Shown: positions 45,322-59,061, counted from the stretch's first letter. The stretch is 64,000 nt of DNA from Thalassia testudinum (GCA_037157565.1 JAZHRO010000024.1:16560501-16624500); one strand, 5' to 3'. Made by a program: numbers and translations. The notes: generated by a model from the sequence alone, not told the origin.

Positions 45322-46190
45322 GCCACCTCTTAAGGTCGGCAAGAGCTTGGACAGACGCGTCCGACACTCCACATATTACTTCCTCTTCAGGCTGGTAAGC
45401 CACCTCTTAAGGTCGGTAAGAACTCGGACGGACGTATTCAACGTTCCACATATTGTCGCCCCTTCAGGACGACAAGCCACCTCTTAAGGTCGACAAGAAC
45501 TTAGACGAACGTGTCCAACGTTTCATGTATTACCGCCTCTTTCAGCCGGCAAGTCACCTCTTAAGGTCAGCGAGAACTCGAACGGACGTGTTCGATGTTC
45601 TATGTATTGCCGCCTTTTCAGGCCAACAAGCCACCTCTTAAGGTCGGTTAGAACTCGGACGGACGCGATCGACGTTCCATGTAATGCCGCCTCTTCAGGC
45701 CGACAAGTTACCACTTAAGGTCGACGAGAACTTGGACGAATGCGTCTGACGTTCCATCTAGTCCTGCCTCTTTAGGACGGTAAGCCACCTCTTAAGGTTG
45801 GCGAGAACTCGGATGGATGCGTTCGACATTCCACATATTGCCGCCTCTTCAAGCCGGCAAGCCACCTCTTAAAGTCAGCAAGAACTCGGATGGATGCATT
45901 TGACATTTCATGTATTGCCGCCTCTTCAGGCCAGCAGCCACCTCTTAAGGTCGGCAAGAACTCAGACGGATGCGTCCGACATTCCATCTATTCCCGCCTC
46001 TTCAAGTTGGCAAGCTACCGCTTAAGGTCAGTGAGAACTCGGATGGATGCGTCCGACATTCCATATACTGATGCCTCTTCTGATCGGCAAGCCACCTCAT
46101 AAGATCGATAAGAATTTGGATGAATGCGTCCCACATTCCATATATTGTCGCCTCTTTAGGCTGACACAAACTTGGGCGAACACATCTGAT
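45322..46190 (+). repeat. 77-bp tandem array upstream of the H 3' TATA box
   Basis: CCACCTCTTAAGGTCGG or a variant recurs at 45323, 45400, 45477, 45554, 45631, 45708, 45785, 45862, 45938, 46015 and 46092: steps of 77, with one 76. The unit also carries GAACTCGGACGGA and a CCGCCTCTTCAGG block. The last unit runs through ACTTGGGCGAACACATCTG straight into the TATA box at 46197. Because 77 is not a multiple of three, the short frames across it are not one protein. Confidence 0.93.
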
Positions 46191-46476
46191 ATCCTTTATA
46201 AATAGAGGGAAGGGCTCCTAATGGAAGAAGTCTCCTCCTCGAAAGAATGAGTGAAATTATGTAATATCATATATCTTTAAAATTCTAGTGTATAGTTAAG
46301 AGTTCCATTCTCCCCTAAAAAATACATCCCTTATGGTAGAATTGTATCACTAAATCCTTATTCTCATCTATATATACTTGTTGATCGTCATTCTACTTCT
46401 TTGTATGACGGATAATAATAATTAAGTAATATTTTCTATGTTTACAAATTTCATTGGTGGCCTTTCGAGATCATCA
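46191..46476 (+). mobile_element. 3' LTR core of element H
   Basis: This is the partner of 35951-36196: TATA box TATAAATAG (46197-46205) to the terminal TCATCA (46476). If the 77-bp array is U3, the full LTR would extend left to about 45.3 kb. Confidence 0.7.
46197..46205 (+). promoter_or_regulatory. TATA box of element H LTR
   Basis: TATAAATAGAGGG directly follows the 77-bp array. The same box is at 35951-35959 in the 5' LTR remnant. Confidence 0.7.
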
Positions 46477-48372
46477 CTCACTAATCGGAATTGAAAGAGA
46501 AAGCAAGATTATTGTTCAGATAAAAGGAAAATAATCCTGAGATATATTTAAGGAACACTCGTCTTTAACAATACCAGCAGTATGACTTTTTGGTTGATAG
46601 ATCGAATCAATATTTAGTCTCTGACGTTACATGTATTCTTCCGCAAGTGCTCCATGTGGTCCAAAATGTTGAACAGTTGAATCAGGATGAAACAGTCATG
46701 GGTCGTGACTACACGGGCTCCCTATTAAATTCCCAACCAAAACCCCCGTCCATTTCCACTTTTGAAAGCCCCCTGCCATGTGAATGACACTGGAGTCAAG
46801 GATGGATGTTGACATAAATTAATTTTTAGAAACAGATAATTAAAGTTGACATGACATAGAGATATTCTATCTCAAGATCTTACCAATTTTATATGAAAGG
46901 TAGAAAAGGAAACGTCAAAAAATATAAAATTGATGTTACTATGCGATTATATTTATTTATAAAGTAACGTTAAAATCGATTTGCATTTGCTTGACTTAAC
47001 GTGAAGATGTGATATTAATTTTTATAATATTTATTTTATAATGATATTAGAAATATAAAATATGAAAAATATTAGAGATATAAGTAATATATAATTTTAA
47101 TATAAATTTAACTAACAATAAAAGAAATCAACATTAGACAAGTATGTGTTAAAATATCTAAATTCGAAGATCGAGTTATAAGATGACATGTTAAGTAGTA
47201 AAGAAATTGAAAGTTAACTTCTCTTTTAAAAAATTAATTAACTTTTAAGTAAGCTAAATCTACGTATATATGCTATAACAAATTTTTCATATGAGGAGTA
47301 CAAAAAATAAATAAATTAAACTCCTTAAAATAAAAGATGTAAAAGCAATCTTTAGTTAATTTACTTCAAAGGTTAGAAATTTATTGTTAAAAAATATGAA
47401 TTTAATGTTAACTTTTATTTATGTTTTCTTGTAAAGTGATGTTAACATAATTTTTTGTAGAATAAAATTCAAGTATGAAGAAGCTACGAAATTAATAATT
47501 ATTTTGTTAACACTCATTAAAATTGATATTAACAAAATATGTATTAACTCTCTAAAATTGATATTAAAATAATGTGAATTAACTTTTTAAATAAATGTAA
47601 ATTAACCTTCTAGAAGAGAAGTTAACCCTGACAAAGTAAAATTTGAGATATGCTTCAAAATTTTAATAGGTGATTAAAATCCACAAATCTTTCCACATTA
47701 AAATTAAAAAAAAAAGTAGAGGCAAATTTATCGGTACATCGTAATCTATATGCGCATCTCTACTTTCCTGTCCAAGATAATCGATGCTAGTACTGGTATC
47801 ATCATGATTCTTGCATATGTCATAACCAAATCAATGCATAACTGTTGCTATATTAATATCATACGGTAGCACAGCTCTATAGATCGAAGTACCAATATTC
47901 GCAGTGTCGATGTTTACGGTTCGTAGCATTAATGCTGTAGCAACGTTCGGTAAAGGTAGAGCACTCATGCGTGGTACCGGTAAAGTGCTACCGCAATGAT
48001 GCTACAGACAACTATGATATACATACTGCAGTATTGTAACGTCGCGACGCAGCATCCCTTCGGTCTTCTTTCTTGTTATCTCACCACCTGCAAATGGGTT
48101 TAAAAATCTAACGTCCCCCACCACATGCACCGTGCCATGGAGCTAAGCTGACCTCCCGTTAACAAAGCTAAGCTTTTCAGTCGGCAATGGTTGAGACTAC
48201 AGATGGCCATCCAATCATAGGCCGTCCGCCCTCGACTCCTTTGCATCTCTGTCTCTCCATCCTAACCCCTTTAAATAGATACGACCATGAATGAGTTCAT
48301 TAAATAACTATGATCTAAATATGTAACCGTGGAATCACAACTTGTCGTATAACTAGTTAGCTATTCATGACT
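46477..48372. other. AT-rich unassigned DNA
   Basis: Strongly AT-rich at 46800-47720, with many small foldbacks. No gene or defined element was seen. 47730-48260 is more balanced but has no supported frame. Confidence 0.6.
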
Positions 48373-49004
48373 ATGGCAATTTTTTTCGTAAATTAATGAG
48401 ATATTTACATACATGTTCTTACTTTCCTTTATAATTAGATCTGTATCCCTACACAATTTATAGTTACATCTATATCTTTACAAAGTTATTAATTATATAT
48501 TAAGTTTCGGTTGATAATGGTAGAAAAAATAACAAATTACATCCCTATCCCTATCCTTATCTTTCTTTTCATTTTTACTGCTTTGCTTCTTTGTCCTTCT
48601 CTTGTCACCTTCTTCCTCCACCGACCTCTCCTCCCCACTCATGCTCCTCTGCTGACCCCTCCTTCTCTTCCCACCCCACGACCGTCAACAAAAACAAAGC
48701 TGCTCGAGGGTGCCCACAAAGTCAACAACTAACAACCGCTGCATCAACTTCTAACTCTATCTCTCTCTCTCTCTCTCTCTTCGCCTCCTTACTTTTTTCT
48801 TTATTTCTTTTAAAAGCTAACCGTGGCACTAATCATATTGGTGAGTATCTTGTACCATTAAATACTAACAAAAGAGCATATCCAATAAACGACGTAGGTT
48901 CGTAGGAATATAAATGTAAATATAAATTATATAAAAATACAGATGTAATTACAAAAGAATGTAAAGATATGCATGTAAAATCTCTTAATTAACGAAGTTA
49001 CCAT
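48373..49004. mobile_element. TIR element with ~110-bp imperfect inverted arms
   Basis: The left arm (48373-48485: ATGGCAATTTTT...TTACATACATG...ACATCTATATC) is mirrored by the right arm (about 48900-49004, ending CATGTAAAATCTCTTAATT...GTTACCAT). The interior holds a (CT)n run (48760-48781) and CT-rich sequence. No transposase frame. Long arms suggest a Mutator-like or foldback MITE; no target duplication was confirmed. Confidence 0.6.
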
Positions 49005-50757
49005 TTCAACACGAATCTCACCCAAATAACTTAGTACAGTGAACCAGAGAAGGTTGCGTTGAATGACCTACATAGCATTGATGGCAATTGACATCTCGCA
49101 AGGGGTACCTATCTAAAAGAGCATCGCATTTCCAGCTCTCACGTGGACTCTGTGTGCTTTACCTTGCCATACCATAAACTCTCCTCTCATTGAATTGACT
49201 TTATTCTGTTCCGATATTTTGTTGCCGCCTATCCTGTTGCGGGTCGGGTGAGGTTGGAATCCAAATTAAACGAGATAACAAGGGAAATCGACTTGGGAGC
49301 AGAAATATATGAACTTTGCATTTTATATTAAACGTGACGTAGTGGAACTTCTTCAAAAGCGATATTGAATACCCATGAATATGTTTCTACGTATCTCCCA
49401 ATAATTGCTTCTAGCAGAGCATTGAGTTATTTTTCGAGCATGAATTTATCGGATATATGGCAAACGGAAGGCTACCAAGTTTTAGACAATATGTAAAATC
49501 ACGTTACTTTCTCAGTACACATCCCTACAATCTTGTCACCATCGGTCAAAGTTTGAAAGAATCTTTAGAAATTTCGTCGAAATTTTGAAATTAGGAATGA
49601 TAAGTATTACTTAAAGAGCTTGTGTAAGTTCCAATAAGTAAGATCATAGATTTTGATAGATATTTGGAAACACAAGTTTTTTTTTTTTTTTACAGAAAAT
49701 ATACTCCACTGATTAAAAGAAGAGAAGTACTCGTTACAGAAGATGTACCTCGGAGAGAATGGAGGAGAGAAAATAATAAACACCTTCAAGAGGGAAATAT
49801 TACACTCCATAGGAACGAAGGAAAGTAAAAATATAGAGAATCAATCAAATAAGAAATAAAGGAAAAAAAAATAAAATATTCTAAAATGAAAATTAGACGA
49901 TCTCTCGAAAGATGGTGACCCCATACTCGTAAATACGATAAATGCTAACGAGATAAACTTGAAGAATACACCAACGAGAGATCAAATTACAATAACATAA
50001 AGGTCGAAAATGACCACCGACAAGTGTCAGTAGACTCGACTGTAAAGAGCATGAGGTCATACGTGATCGCCAACAAAACAAATAACACAAAAAAAGAAAA
50101 AGAAATGAACCAAACCAGCAACAAAAAATACAACAAGCAAATCTTAACGCCATGACCTACACATAAAGTAGGACAAAACAACACACAACGTCAATCGAAC
50201 CAGCAACGAGCACACCATTAGAAGGTCAGGCCCAACACCGCCACACTCCGTCACCGACACTGTCACTCAACCCCCGCCGACGCATGCCAACATGCACATC
50301 TCTCGCGCACAGACCATATTGCAGCATGCCATAAAGGCAATGAAAGAAGCTTGACCCTTTGCTCACGTTGATTGACCCACCGTCGTGTTCATCGTCGTCA
50401 CACCCTCGTCCGACCAAGACTCTCCATGCAAGTTGCTCGTCACTGATGGGAGGTTCCAGAGAGAGTAAAGGAAGAGCTGATAGGAGGGGGAGCTCCACTC
50501 AGTCCCAAGCGACCTATCGGAACTCGTACGACTGCTGCAAAGTTTTCGTTTGAGAGGAAGGCGGAGCGGAACGTGTCCCCTTTCGCTTAGGAAGGGAAAC
50601 ACGAACTTCGATAATTTAATTATAACTATTTTCGCAAATAAACCATCTCCCGGATGACTTGCACAAGGTTAATGTAATTGTTGCAAGCATGACTTTTTTA
50701 ATTAACGGAACGATGGAACGATCACGATCAGATGAGGGAATAGCAAGGAGTGTTGTA
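49005..50757. other. Unassigned DNA
   Basis: Mixed composition. 50190-50600 is GC-richer, with frames of 64-104 codons on both strands and no recognised motif. Nothing supported. Confidence 0.5.
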
Positions 50758-52167
50758 AGGGTGTACACGGGTCACGTAAGATTAGGGTTCCACCTAAATT
50801 TAACTCATAATTTCTGGATTGAAATTTTTTCAATTTAATTCAACTCGTTATATTATTGAACCAAATCTATAAAATTCAGGTTGGGTTAGATTAGGTTGAG
50901 CAGGTTGTTGACAGTTAAGAAATTTAAAATTTATATTTATCTTCTGTATATTTTCTATATCTTTTATACTTAATAACAGAATATTTTAAATTTTTAAATA
51001 ATTTATATCTTCTAAAAAAGTGAATAAAATAGGTAAAAGTAAAAAAAATTTGATATTTATATAATAGTAATTATCTCTTTCCTACAGAAAAGTAAACACA
51101 TATTACAAGATGATTATCTTATTCAAATAATTTTTGTCATAGATATAGGTATTCAAAATAAAAAATTAGACGATAATCAAAATAATTTTTTATTAGTAAG
51201 GGAAAAGTTCAAAATGTATGTGTGGATGTCTTTTAATTTTGTTTAAACGAAAAATTAGATGAGAACCTAAATAATGATGTCTAATTTAAGTATCGAAGCT
51301 TAAATGCTTACGTTGAAGTTTCAAATAATTTAAGCTAAATTAAATAAAGGTAGAGGAGGAGGAGAATGGCTAAAAGAAGGGGTCGTGGCTATTGGTTGTA
51401 GTGAAAAAGGATAACCAGTGAGAGGGTGGTAGGTTGTATGGTGATGGTAGTGGCGGTAGTGACTCTAGTAATAAGCTGAGTGGAGGGAAAGGTAGAGAGA
51501 ATGATGGATGGGCGAAGAGGGGTGGTGGGTTGTATGGTGGTGGTGGATCAATGGTAGTGGGCCAGTGGCTCTAATAACAAGTTCAGACTGGGCAGAGGGA
51601 AGGCAATGACAACGATAGATGGCTTGTGAGGAGGTGGTGGCGGTGGCAATTGCTTTAACGAAGGGAAGTGATGGCTATCACTAATGTAGAGGAGGAAGAG
51701 AGGAGGGAGGAAGATGCTAACCTCGAGTGGTAATGACGAGAACAATGGTGCCAACGAGAAGGGAGTTACGAGAAAGGTTAGTGGCGATGACAAAAGAGGA
51801 AGTTCGGTTTAGGGCTTGTGAGCAGGAGAGAAACTGAAAAGAAGCGCACGATGGAGAGTACACAGGGAGAAGGAAAAGTGAAATTGAGGGAGTAGTGTAC
51901 GTTATTTGCATGGGTTTTTTTTTTCCTTTCAAGTTTAAATAGGGTAGCTTTTTTTCTTATAAAATTTTAATGGATACTCTCATGTGTGTGTATTCGGTTG
52001 ATTCCAGTTGCAAGTTAGATTGGATTTATTAGACCTTAAATCCAACCCAACTCATTTTTTATCAGATTGGAAAAATCTCAACCTAATCTAACCCAATTTA
52101 AGTTACAACCCAACTTAACTCAATTAAGTTCAGTTCGAATATCTGAACCTGACTTGTGTACACCCTT
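50758..52167. mobile_element. Non-autonomous TIR element (possibly hAT-like)
   Basis: The left end AAGGGTGTACACGGGTC and the inverted right end AAGGGTGTACACAAGTC pair. A perfect inner inverted repeat TTGGGTTAGATTAGGTTGAG (50881-50900) has its complement at 52077-52096. The interior has G-rich TGGTGG repeats (51360-51680) and no transposase. The class is suggested by the terminal motif only; GGAGT occurs near both ends but does not give a clean duplication. Confidence 0.6.
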
Positions 52168-55100
52168 GGAGTATACTCAATTCTATCTAATTACATCTTT
52201 CTTATTTACAAATACACGAAACAAATGGAAAAATCACAAAAAAAAGGGAAGGCCTTCTTTACGTACACGGTTGAAGGAAGCTCTTTGTTGCATAGCTATG
52301 TATAGTCAGCAGACATTAAGGTTCTTGCATAGAAAGTCAAAAAACATCATCTAATAACTTCGCGGCCTCTCAACCAATTGCTAAAATTCTCGAATATTGT
52401 GTTCTTACCATAATAAACATATCAGTAAAGAAACGGAAAAGGATGTCCACAGCCCCATTGGCTCACGAGTCAATAACTTAGACGTATCCGCAAAGGCACT
52501 CAAACTATAGGGACGTCCTGTGTTTTTCGATGATCTACCCGGATAAACTACTGGCGTGTAGAGCTGAGCATTGAAGGTGACAAGGCTGACCTAGTCCTGG
52601 GCTCTGGCCAACCAGGTTCAGGTTAGCCTGAGCCCATAATTTTAAGAGTTGAATTTAGGTTAAGATTTTTTTGTTTTTGTGAAGAAGATTTAGGTTAAGA
52701 TTTTTATTTATTAATTCTATGGGTCGAGATATATCTCTGTGTGTGTGTAAAATATTTAAATTTAAAAATAGTAAATATTAGGGATATATAACTTAGTAAT
52801 TAACATAATTTTTTTGTTATTATTTCAAATATTTCTTATTTCTTCTTTATATTATTAAAATTACAAGTATATTAAATTTAAAATTTTATAATTTTAATTA
52901 ATTTATTATTTTAATGATTAATACTTTCCTATTTTCTATCTATTAAAATTAAATTATACAAATTTTATTAATTATTTTTTAAATTTTTATTTATAAAATT
53001 ACATACTCCATCCTTCTCTTTAAATAATAAATAAGTTAGACCTGAATCATTTACTTTAGGTTAAGCTTAAACTTGAGGTAGAATTTTTCACATTAGCCAA
53101 ACCTAAGCCCGACCAATGGACTTACTTAATTAAATGAATTTGATAGGTTGACCCTGAAGGACCGACCCATTACTCAACCGCAGTGACATGGCATCTAACG
53201 GGGACCTAAGAATCTCATTACTACCAAGGAATACCCACCCTTTTGGTTTACAAAAATGCCCAGCACACCCGTGATCCCAATTCCATGCCCACCCTCACAC
53301 TCCCCTCACGTGTTATCGAGAGAACTCGGGCCTACTTCTTACATTAACGTTTTTCCCATAAGGTTAAACCTTGTCTATTAAAGAAATGAAAATGGTTCAA
53401 AGATGCACTTTAAAGTTAAGAGAGAAGAAAATCATACATCTCTCGAAGAAGATAAAAGTAACTTTTCTTTAATAGGAAAGAATTCTAAAATCATCCACTA
53501 CATAGAAAATAAAAGAAAAAAAAAAAGAGAAAAGAAGTGTGATGTAGGAAGAATTTACATCATGCAATGGATACATGAGGCGTCGTTGACGTCGTCGAAG
53601 AACTATGCTAATAGGTGACGAACGGCCAGATCAACTCTAACCTAGCACCCAATCATGATGGCCCCATACTTTAAAAATGACGCCAATTTGAGTGAAGGTG
53701 AAGTGGAGTTGAAGATCGACATCAAGCAGAAGTCCTTCACCGTTAAGCTCGCTCGACAACAACAGCACCACCACAGCAATTGGACAGTAACGCTTCCACC
53801 GTAGCAGCCAACGATCACCACTAGTACCTCACTAGACGGTGAGATCGCCATGACCTCCCGCACACCAACGAGGACGATCGAAGGCGAAGGACTACCAAAT
53901 CACAAAGAGGTCGTCGATTTGTATGACACCAAAAGGAAGGGGGAGTGGGGGGTGTGACCTAGGCAATCGATGTAAAGGAAGGAGATCTCGACCAACGTGA
54001 TAGCCAATCAAAACCTTAGAAAAGAGGTTAGATTTAGAAGTCAATTGCTCAAATGAAAAAAAATTTAAGAAGCAAGTCAAGAAGAGTTGGGAATTTTCTT
54101 CCGACATTAACGTTAGCCGAGAGAGAATAGCCCTATACAAAGGATGGTCTCCGATGCATAAAAATAATGGAAAGCGGACTGATATCTCTTTTGCTCCCTG
54201 ACCCATATCTACTCTCTAGTTCAATCGTATAAATTGACATTACTGTAGAAATAAATAAATAAATATATATATATATCAAAAATATTAAAGTAAGTCAAAT
54301 ATAATTTAATAAGATCTAAAATAAAATAAAAAATAAATAACATATAATAACACAAACAAATAAAATAAGAAAGTATTAGATTTTACTTTGATTGAACTAC
54401 CTATTAAGGATTTTTTTTTTAGAAGGTATCGCCTCCTCTAATATCGGTACGTCGGGATTTGACGAATTCCTCCTAAGATATGACGATTTACCTCCAAGAT
54501 TCAATGCACTCCTATCTTAGATATCCTCGAAAATGATCTCAGGAGAACAAGTCGAGGTAATTTAGTTTTCAACTAAATTCCTAATTGATGTAACAATTTA
54601 ATGGTTTAATCAATCAAAAACCTCTCGTAGATCTCTCAATCTCCTTTTGCATGATCAATAAGACTGATTAAAGATTTTTCTATCAATCTTATATCGAACA
54701 AGCACACCAAAAAAGAGAAGCAAGAGCGAGAGAGGGGGAGAGAGTGGAAAGAGCTTTTCTACACTTGTTATGTGTCAAATGAGAGTCCCCTCGTGACCTT
54801 TATATAGAGCTCACAACTCGACATTTTTGAAAATTCCTATTTTATGAAAATACGGCAATTAATCGATCAATTAAGTCTCATTTATCAACCAAAATAAATT
54901 AGTCGATCAAACTTAACTTTTTAGTCAACCAAACCAATTAATCGACCAAATTTAACCTAATGATTGACTAAAACAATTGGTCGACAAATTTTACCTTTTA
55001 ATCGACCAATCTAGGTCAAAATTGTGAGATTAAAAGTCCATAAAAAAAAATTTAAGTTCTAAATTTCAAATTAATTCTCATCCGAATCCAATCTTGAGTC

Positions 55101-55536
55101 AAAGTCAGGTCGAGGCGGGGCACGCGCATGTACATGCATGATTTCCAACCTCACCTCTCACTCTTTACTACATAAGTCATAGGAGATACAAACTTTTTAA
55201 ACTTATCGAGAGATTTATCCACTTATAATATGAGATTAAAAAATTTTCTTAAATCTCATTAATTTCAATATAAATTTTTTCATCACCATATAATAATTAC
55301 ATCTGATTAATTTAATTACATTCTCAAATACAATAATTATATTATATCAAGTACTTATATGCACCGATGAGGTTCATATCTTATGAAACTTCGAGTACTC
55401 GTAATTATCAATTTAAATGAACGTTTAAAAACCTTGCATCGAAATCATGCATAGGTAATTGATTTAACGAAGAGATGTTATGTCATGCCCGTTGAATCGT
55501 AACAATTTTTTAAAATTTCAAACATAAGCCATCCCA
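52168..55536. other. Unassigned, mostly AT-rich DNA
   Basis: 52580-53180 has mirrored GGTTCAGGTTAGCCTGAGCCC and CCAAACCTAAGCCCGACC ends, suggesting another decayed TIR element. 53580-54210 holds short frames of 73-104 codons, none recognised. 54840-55020 repeats TTAATCGACCAA / TTAGTCAACCAAA-type blocks. Confidence 0.5.
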
Positions 55537-55559
55537 ATATATATATATATATATATATA
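55537..55559. repeat. (TA)n microsatellite
   Basis: About 23 bp of alternating AT. Confidence 0.95.
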
Positions 55560-58500
55560 AAAGGAGGTTTCATTCGTATGGAATGAAATCCATACAAGTG
55601 ATGACAGGAACCGGGAAAGAAAACACCGCATCCCTAAGGGAAACATAAAATAAGGCTGTGAGATGTGTGCAAATTAAGGCTGTCCGGCGGAATGCAACTG
55701 TTTGCCATTAACTATTACGTCGTGGGCCCAATACAATGTCTATCTTCTAGTCGAGTCCACTCTCCACCAGACAAAATTCACACGCGTAGGGTTCCCATAC
55801 TTAGTTTGCTCTTTAGATATTTATCAAGAAAATGTGGAAATGCTTTCATTACTTGGCCCCAGAGATATTTTCCTCCCTGGACAGTGAGAGAATTTTTTTA
55901 CCCCACAAATTTCGACTCCGTAGTTAACTTTTACATCATCATCGCCCACTTATCTCGTGATGAACGTTAAGAGACAAAACATATTTTGAGGTATAAGAGC
56001 ACAAAAGTTAACTCAATTTTACAAATCAAAGAGGAGCAAATCATTTTATATTGATATAGAATTATTCAGAATTATTTTAAATTATTATAAAATCACTTAA
56101 AATTATTTTATATCGATATAAATTATTTTACATTACTTTAAAATTATTCTATAATCATTTTACATCGATATATCACTTCTCAATATTTAAAATTAGGTTA
56201 CAAAATATATTTTTATATATTCCCTCACTTACAAGAAAAATACACTAATCAAAATAAAATTAATCGGTGTCTCTTTCCCGCCTAAAGGCTATGGTCCCCA
56301 TCCAACCTTGCACAAGACGTTAAGAGAAGGCTTATCGCTCCTAGAGAGCTGGAAAACTTGGCCACATCCTGCATCTTCGAGATGTTGGACTTGTCCTTTT
56401 TATGCCGTGCAAGTCTAAATCATCGATGAATTTTTTAATTTTGAATGAAAATATATAGGAGATTTTTTTTTTTTTTTTTTAACTGAATCAAAATGCAGGT
56501 GTGATGTTTTATTTTAGATTAAAAAAAGTATCGATAATTTTTGAACATACACCAAAATGTATAGATAATTTTAAAATTACATCGTTATAATATAAAAATA
56601 TCAGCGAAGATGTTTCAATTTTATTTTACGGAGACGTGTTGTACTTCACGTTATATTCTGCATTTCTAAGCTCCTGTCCTTTTCTAGTTATGTTCATCAA
56701 CAAAGTTGTAAATGACATCAGCATGAGCAAAAATCTTCCGAGAGGATCCCATAAGGAAGTCAGAGGATAAAAGGTAAGGTTTTAAATTTTAACTTGAAAA
56801 TATTGATTTGATTTTTTAATAATTCAACTGATAATTTATATCGATAATGATATCATCAGATGAAAAATTCAAATTATAAAATATTCAATATTTAATAAAA
56901 AATAACGAAAACATACAATAGAAAAAATTATTCTACAACTTTATTTACATTAACGTTAACATATTTTAAAAAAATATTAAGTAAAAGATATAATAAACAT
57001 TAAAAATATAACCTTAAGAAGGATCAAATCGACTGTTCGACCTGACTGCATGGACTGGCCGATCTTACACAATTTGATCAATTCATATCAATCTTTGACT
57101 TTTATTATTCGAATAAGTCGGTCTGGTAAGCAAAGTATCAATTTTCGGTTGAACCAAGTGGTCCCGTCCGATTTTTAAAATATCGATAAAAAGTGCAATA
57201 AAAGTCATATGGTAAAAGAGTGGACCATGATAGAAAGAGACGCATTACCATTTAAGTGCATGTCAGGTTCCGTTCGGTAGCCAGACACGTGTCCGCTATC
57301 TTAATCCGATTTGACGACGTTTCAACAAATAAAATTAGGACTGAGTTCCAAAGAGGATACCCATATGTCCATGCCTTTAAGTCCACCCGATTTCCTCACT
57401 AACTTGCCTACAGCAAGATCAATTGTGGGTTTTTGGTGTAATTGCCAAGAAATTAAGACAGAGCCGTTTCACAAAAATATCATCTCATCAACGCCTTTAA
57501 TGTCATAGGTATATACTTTTTATAACAATTGCATAGATGTTGATGCGGAGAAAAACAAAACGGTTCGAGAAGATAGCAACCTGAAGACAAAGATTGTGGA
57601 GTCAAATTCTCCATTGGAAAGAGAAATCTAGCAATCTCCTTTGGTTGTTTCTTCGGTCGGAGCATCTCGAATTTTCCATCGAGGGGTGGTGGTGTTTTCA
57701 ATCGAGTCACTTTTCGAGAAAGGTTTTTACACGCACCATATCTTTGTAAACTATCGATATCTAACGCATATTCTCGTAGTTTCTCTTATTTACACACACT
57801 CCTACAAAAAACTAAACCTTCAACATAAATTTCCTTAAATTAGACTCCGCAATGACATTTACTATTGTTGACAGAAAAAATGGTCAGAAAATAAGAACCT
57901 TTCTCTCTCTCTCTCGCTCGTATCTTAATTCCTAAATTAATATCATTTTCATCTTTCTTTGATGACTTTCAAACTCTTGGTCTAGGTAATAATTTTTTTT
58001 TTAAATCAATTTTTTGATATTTCAATTGGATCTTGATTTTTAGATGAAACACTACAGCATTAACGGGAACAAGATGACTCATATATGTTTAATTTCTAAA
58101 CTCATATTAATAGAGGGGCATAACGGTAAAAGTTGATTTTTACAAGGATACCTATGCAATTATGCTAAACCTAGGGATACATCCGTAATATCAATTATTT
58201 ATAAATCTACATCAAATCTATCTCTAAAATAGAATCATGACCACCAAACCTACAAAAGAAAAAAAAGGAGAACCTAATGCCATTAATCTGTTTCCACGAC
58301 ACAACTCAAGTAGGTCTCATCCCGAGCTTTGCAATACGGTAGTCAAATAGGAATTTTCACGTAATCCGATGCTTGCACAAAGATCTACCCGCACACACGT
58401 CCACCACCCTCATTGCCACCCCTCCACCTCCTTCATTCACTGCCACCCCTATCTAACACTCATATCATTTACTTAACTACACCTCCCTCTCTCCTCCCCA

Positions 58501-59007
58501 TCCCATCCAACCACTATCTCTTCCTGCCAACCATCCCTCCCATCCATGACTCCTTTCTCCCTCCACTGCCGCCAACTAAACCCTATCTTGTCCACCCACT
58601 CACCCACAATTCCCTCAGCTTCCCACTATCCTCATCACACATTCCTTTTTTATGCATGCCCATCCCTTCCCCCAGGTCATCCATTCTGATGATAGCTGCT
58701 GCCTACTTCACAATTAAGCTCCCTGGTGTCGTATCTTGACAATCATGGTTGTTTGCGACAATTATTAGAAGCTTCTCCATCACCACATTATCGCACTGCG
58801 CCACAACTTTCGTCTCCTTAACAATCTATGGGTTTTCTATTTCCCGTTATCATTCCTCCGTCTATTTACAATCCCCCATTGAATTTAGCAAGGCTCTTTA
58901 CTATTGTGCCTCCCAAGACTCTCTACTTCAATGACGTACTTCAACTCACATCAACGTACTCACCAGTGTACATCCTTCTAGAGGACTGTCTAATTTGTCC
59001 TCGTTAT
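55560..59007. other. Unassigned DNA
   Basis: A 101-codon frame (55665-55970) has no recognisable domain. 56040-56170 repeats AATTATTTTAxATCGATATA-type blocks. 58145-58205 resembles 15840-15900. 58390-58740 is C-rich with a 108-codon proline-rich frame that looks like low-complexity sequence. No gene is supported. Confidence 0.5.
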
Positions 59008-59061
59008 TGATGATAACATCATCATCAGTCATATATAGCTTTAATTAGTCATATTCCATTG
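59008..59061 (+). mobile_element. Family C LTR, plus strand, first bases (C5)
   Basis: It starts TGATGATAACATCATCATCAG, the diverged counterpart of the C1 start. It is broken after 54 bp by solo LTR A2 and resumes at 61743. GTTAT (59003-59007) would be its target duplication; the other copy is not visible. Confidence 0.6.

Noticed and set aside
45248..46102. Series of 63-79 codon frames resembling a repeated protein
   Set aside because: They come from the 77-bp tandem array; 77 is not divisible by three, so the frame changes in each unit.
55665..55970. 101-codon frame as a small host gene
   Set aside because: No domain, signal or conserved motif; composition like the surrounding unassigned DNA.
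58413..58739. 108-codon proline-rich frame
   Set aside because: C-rich low-complexity sequence with no splice or promoter context that I could support.
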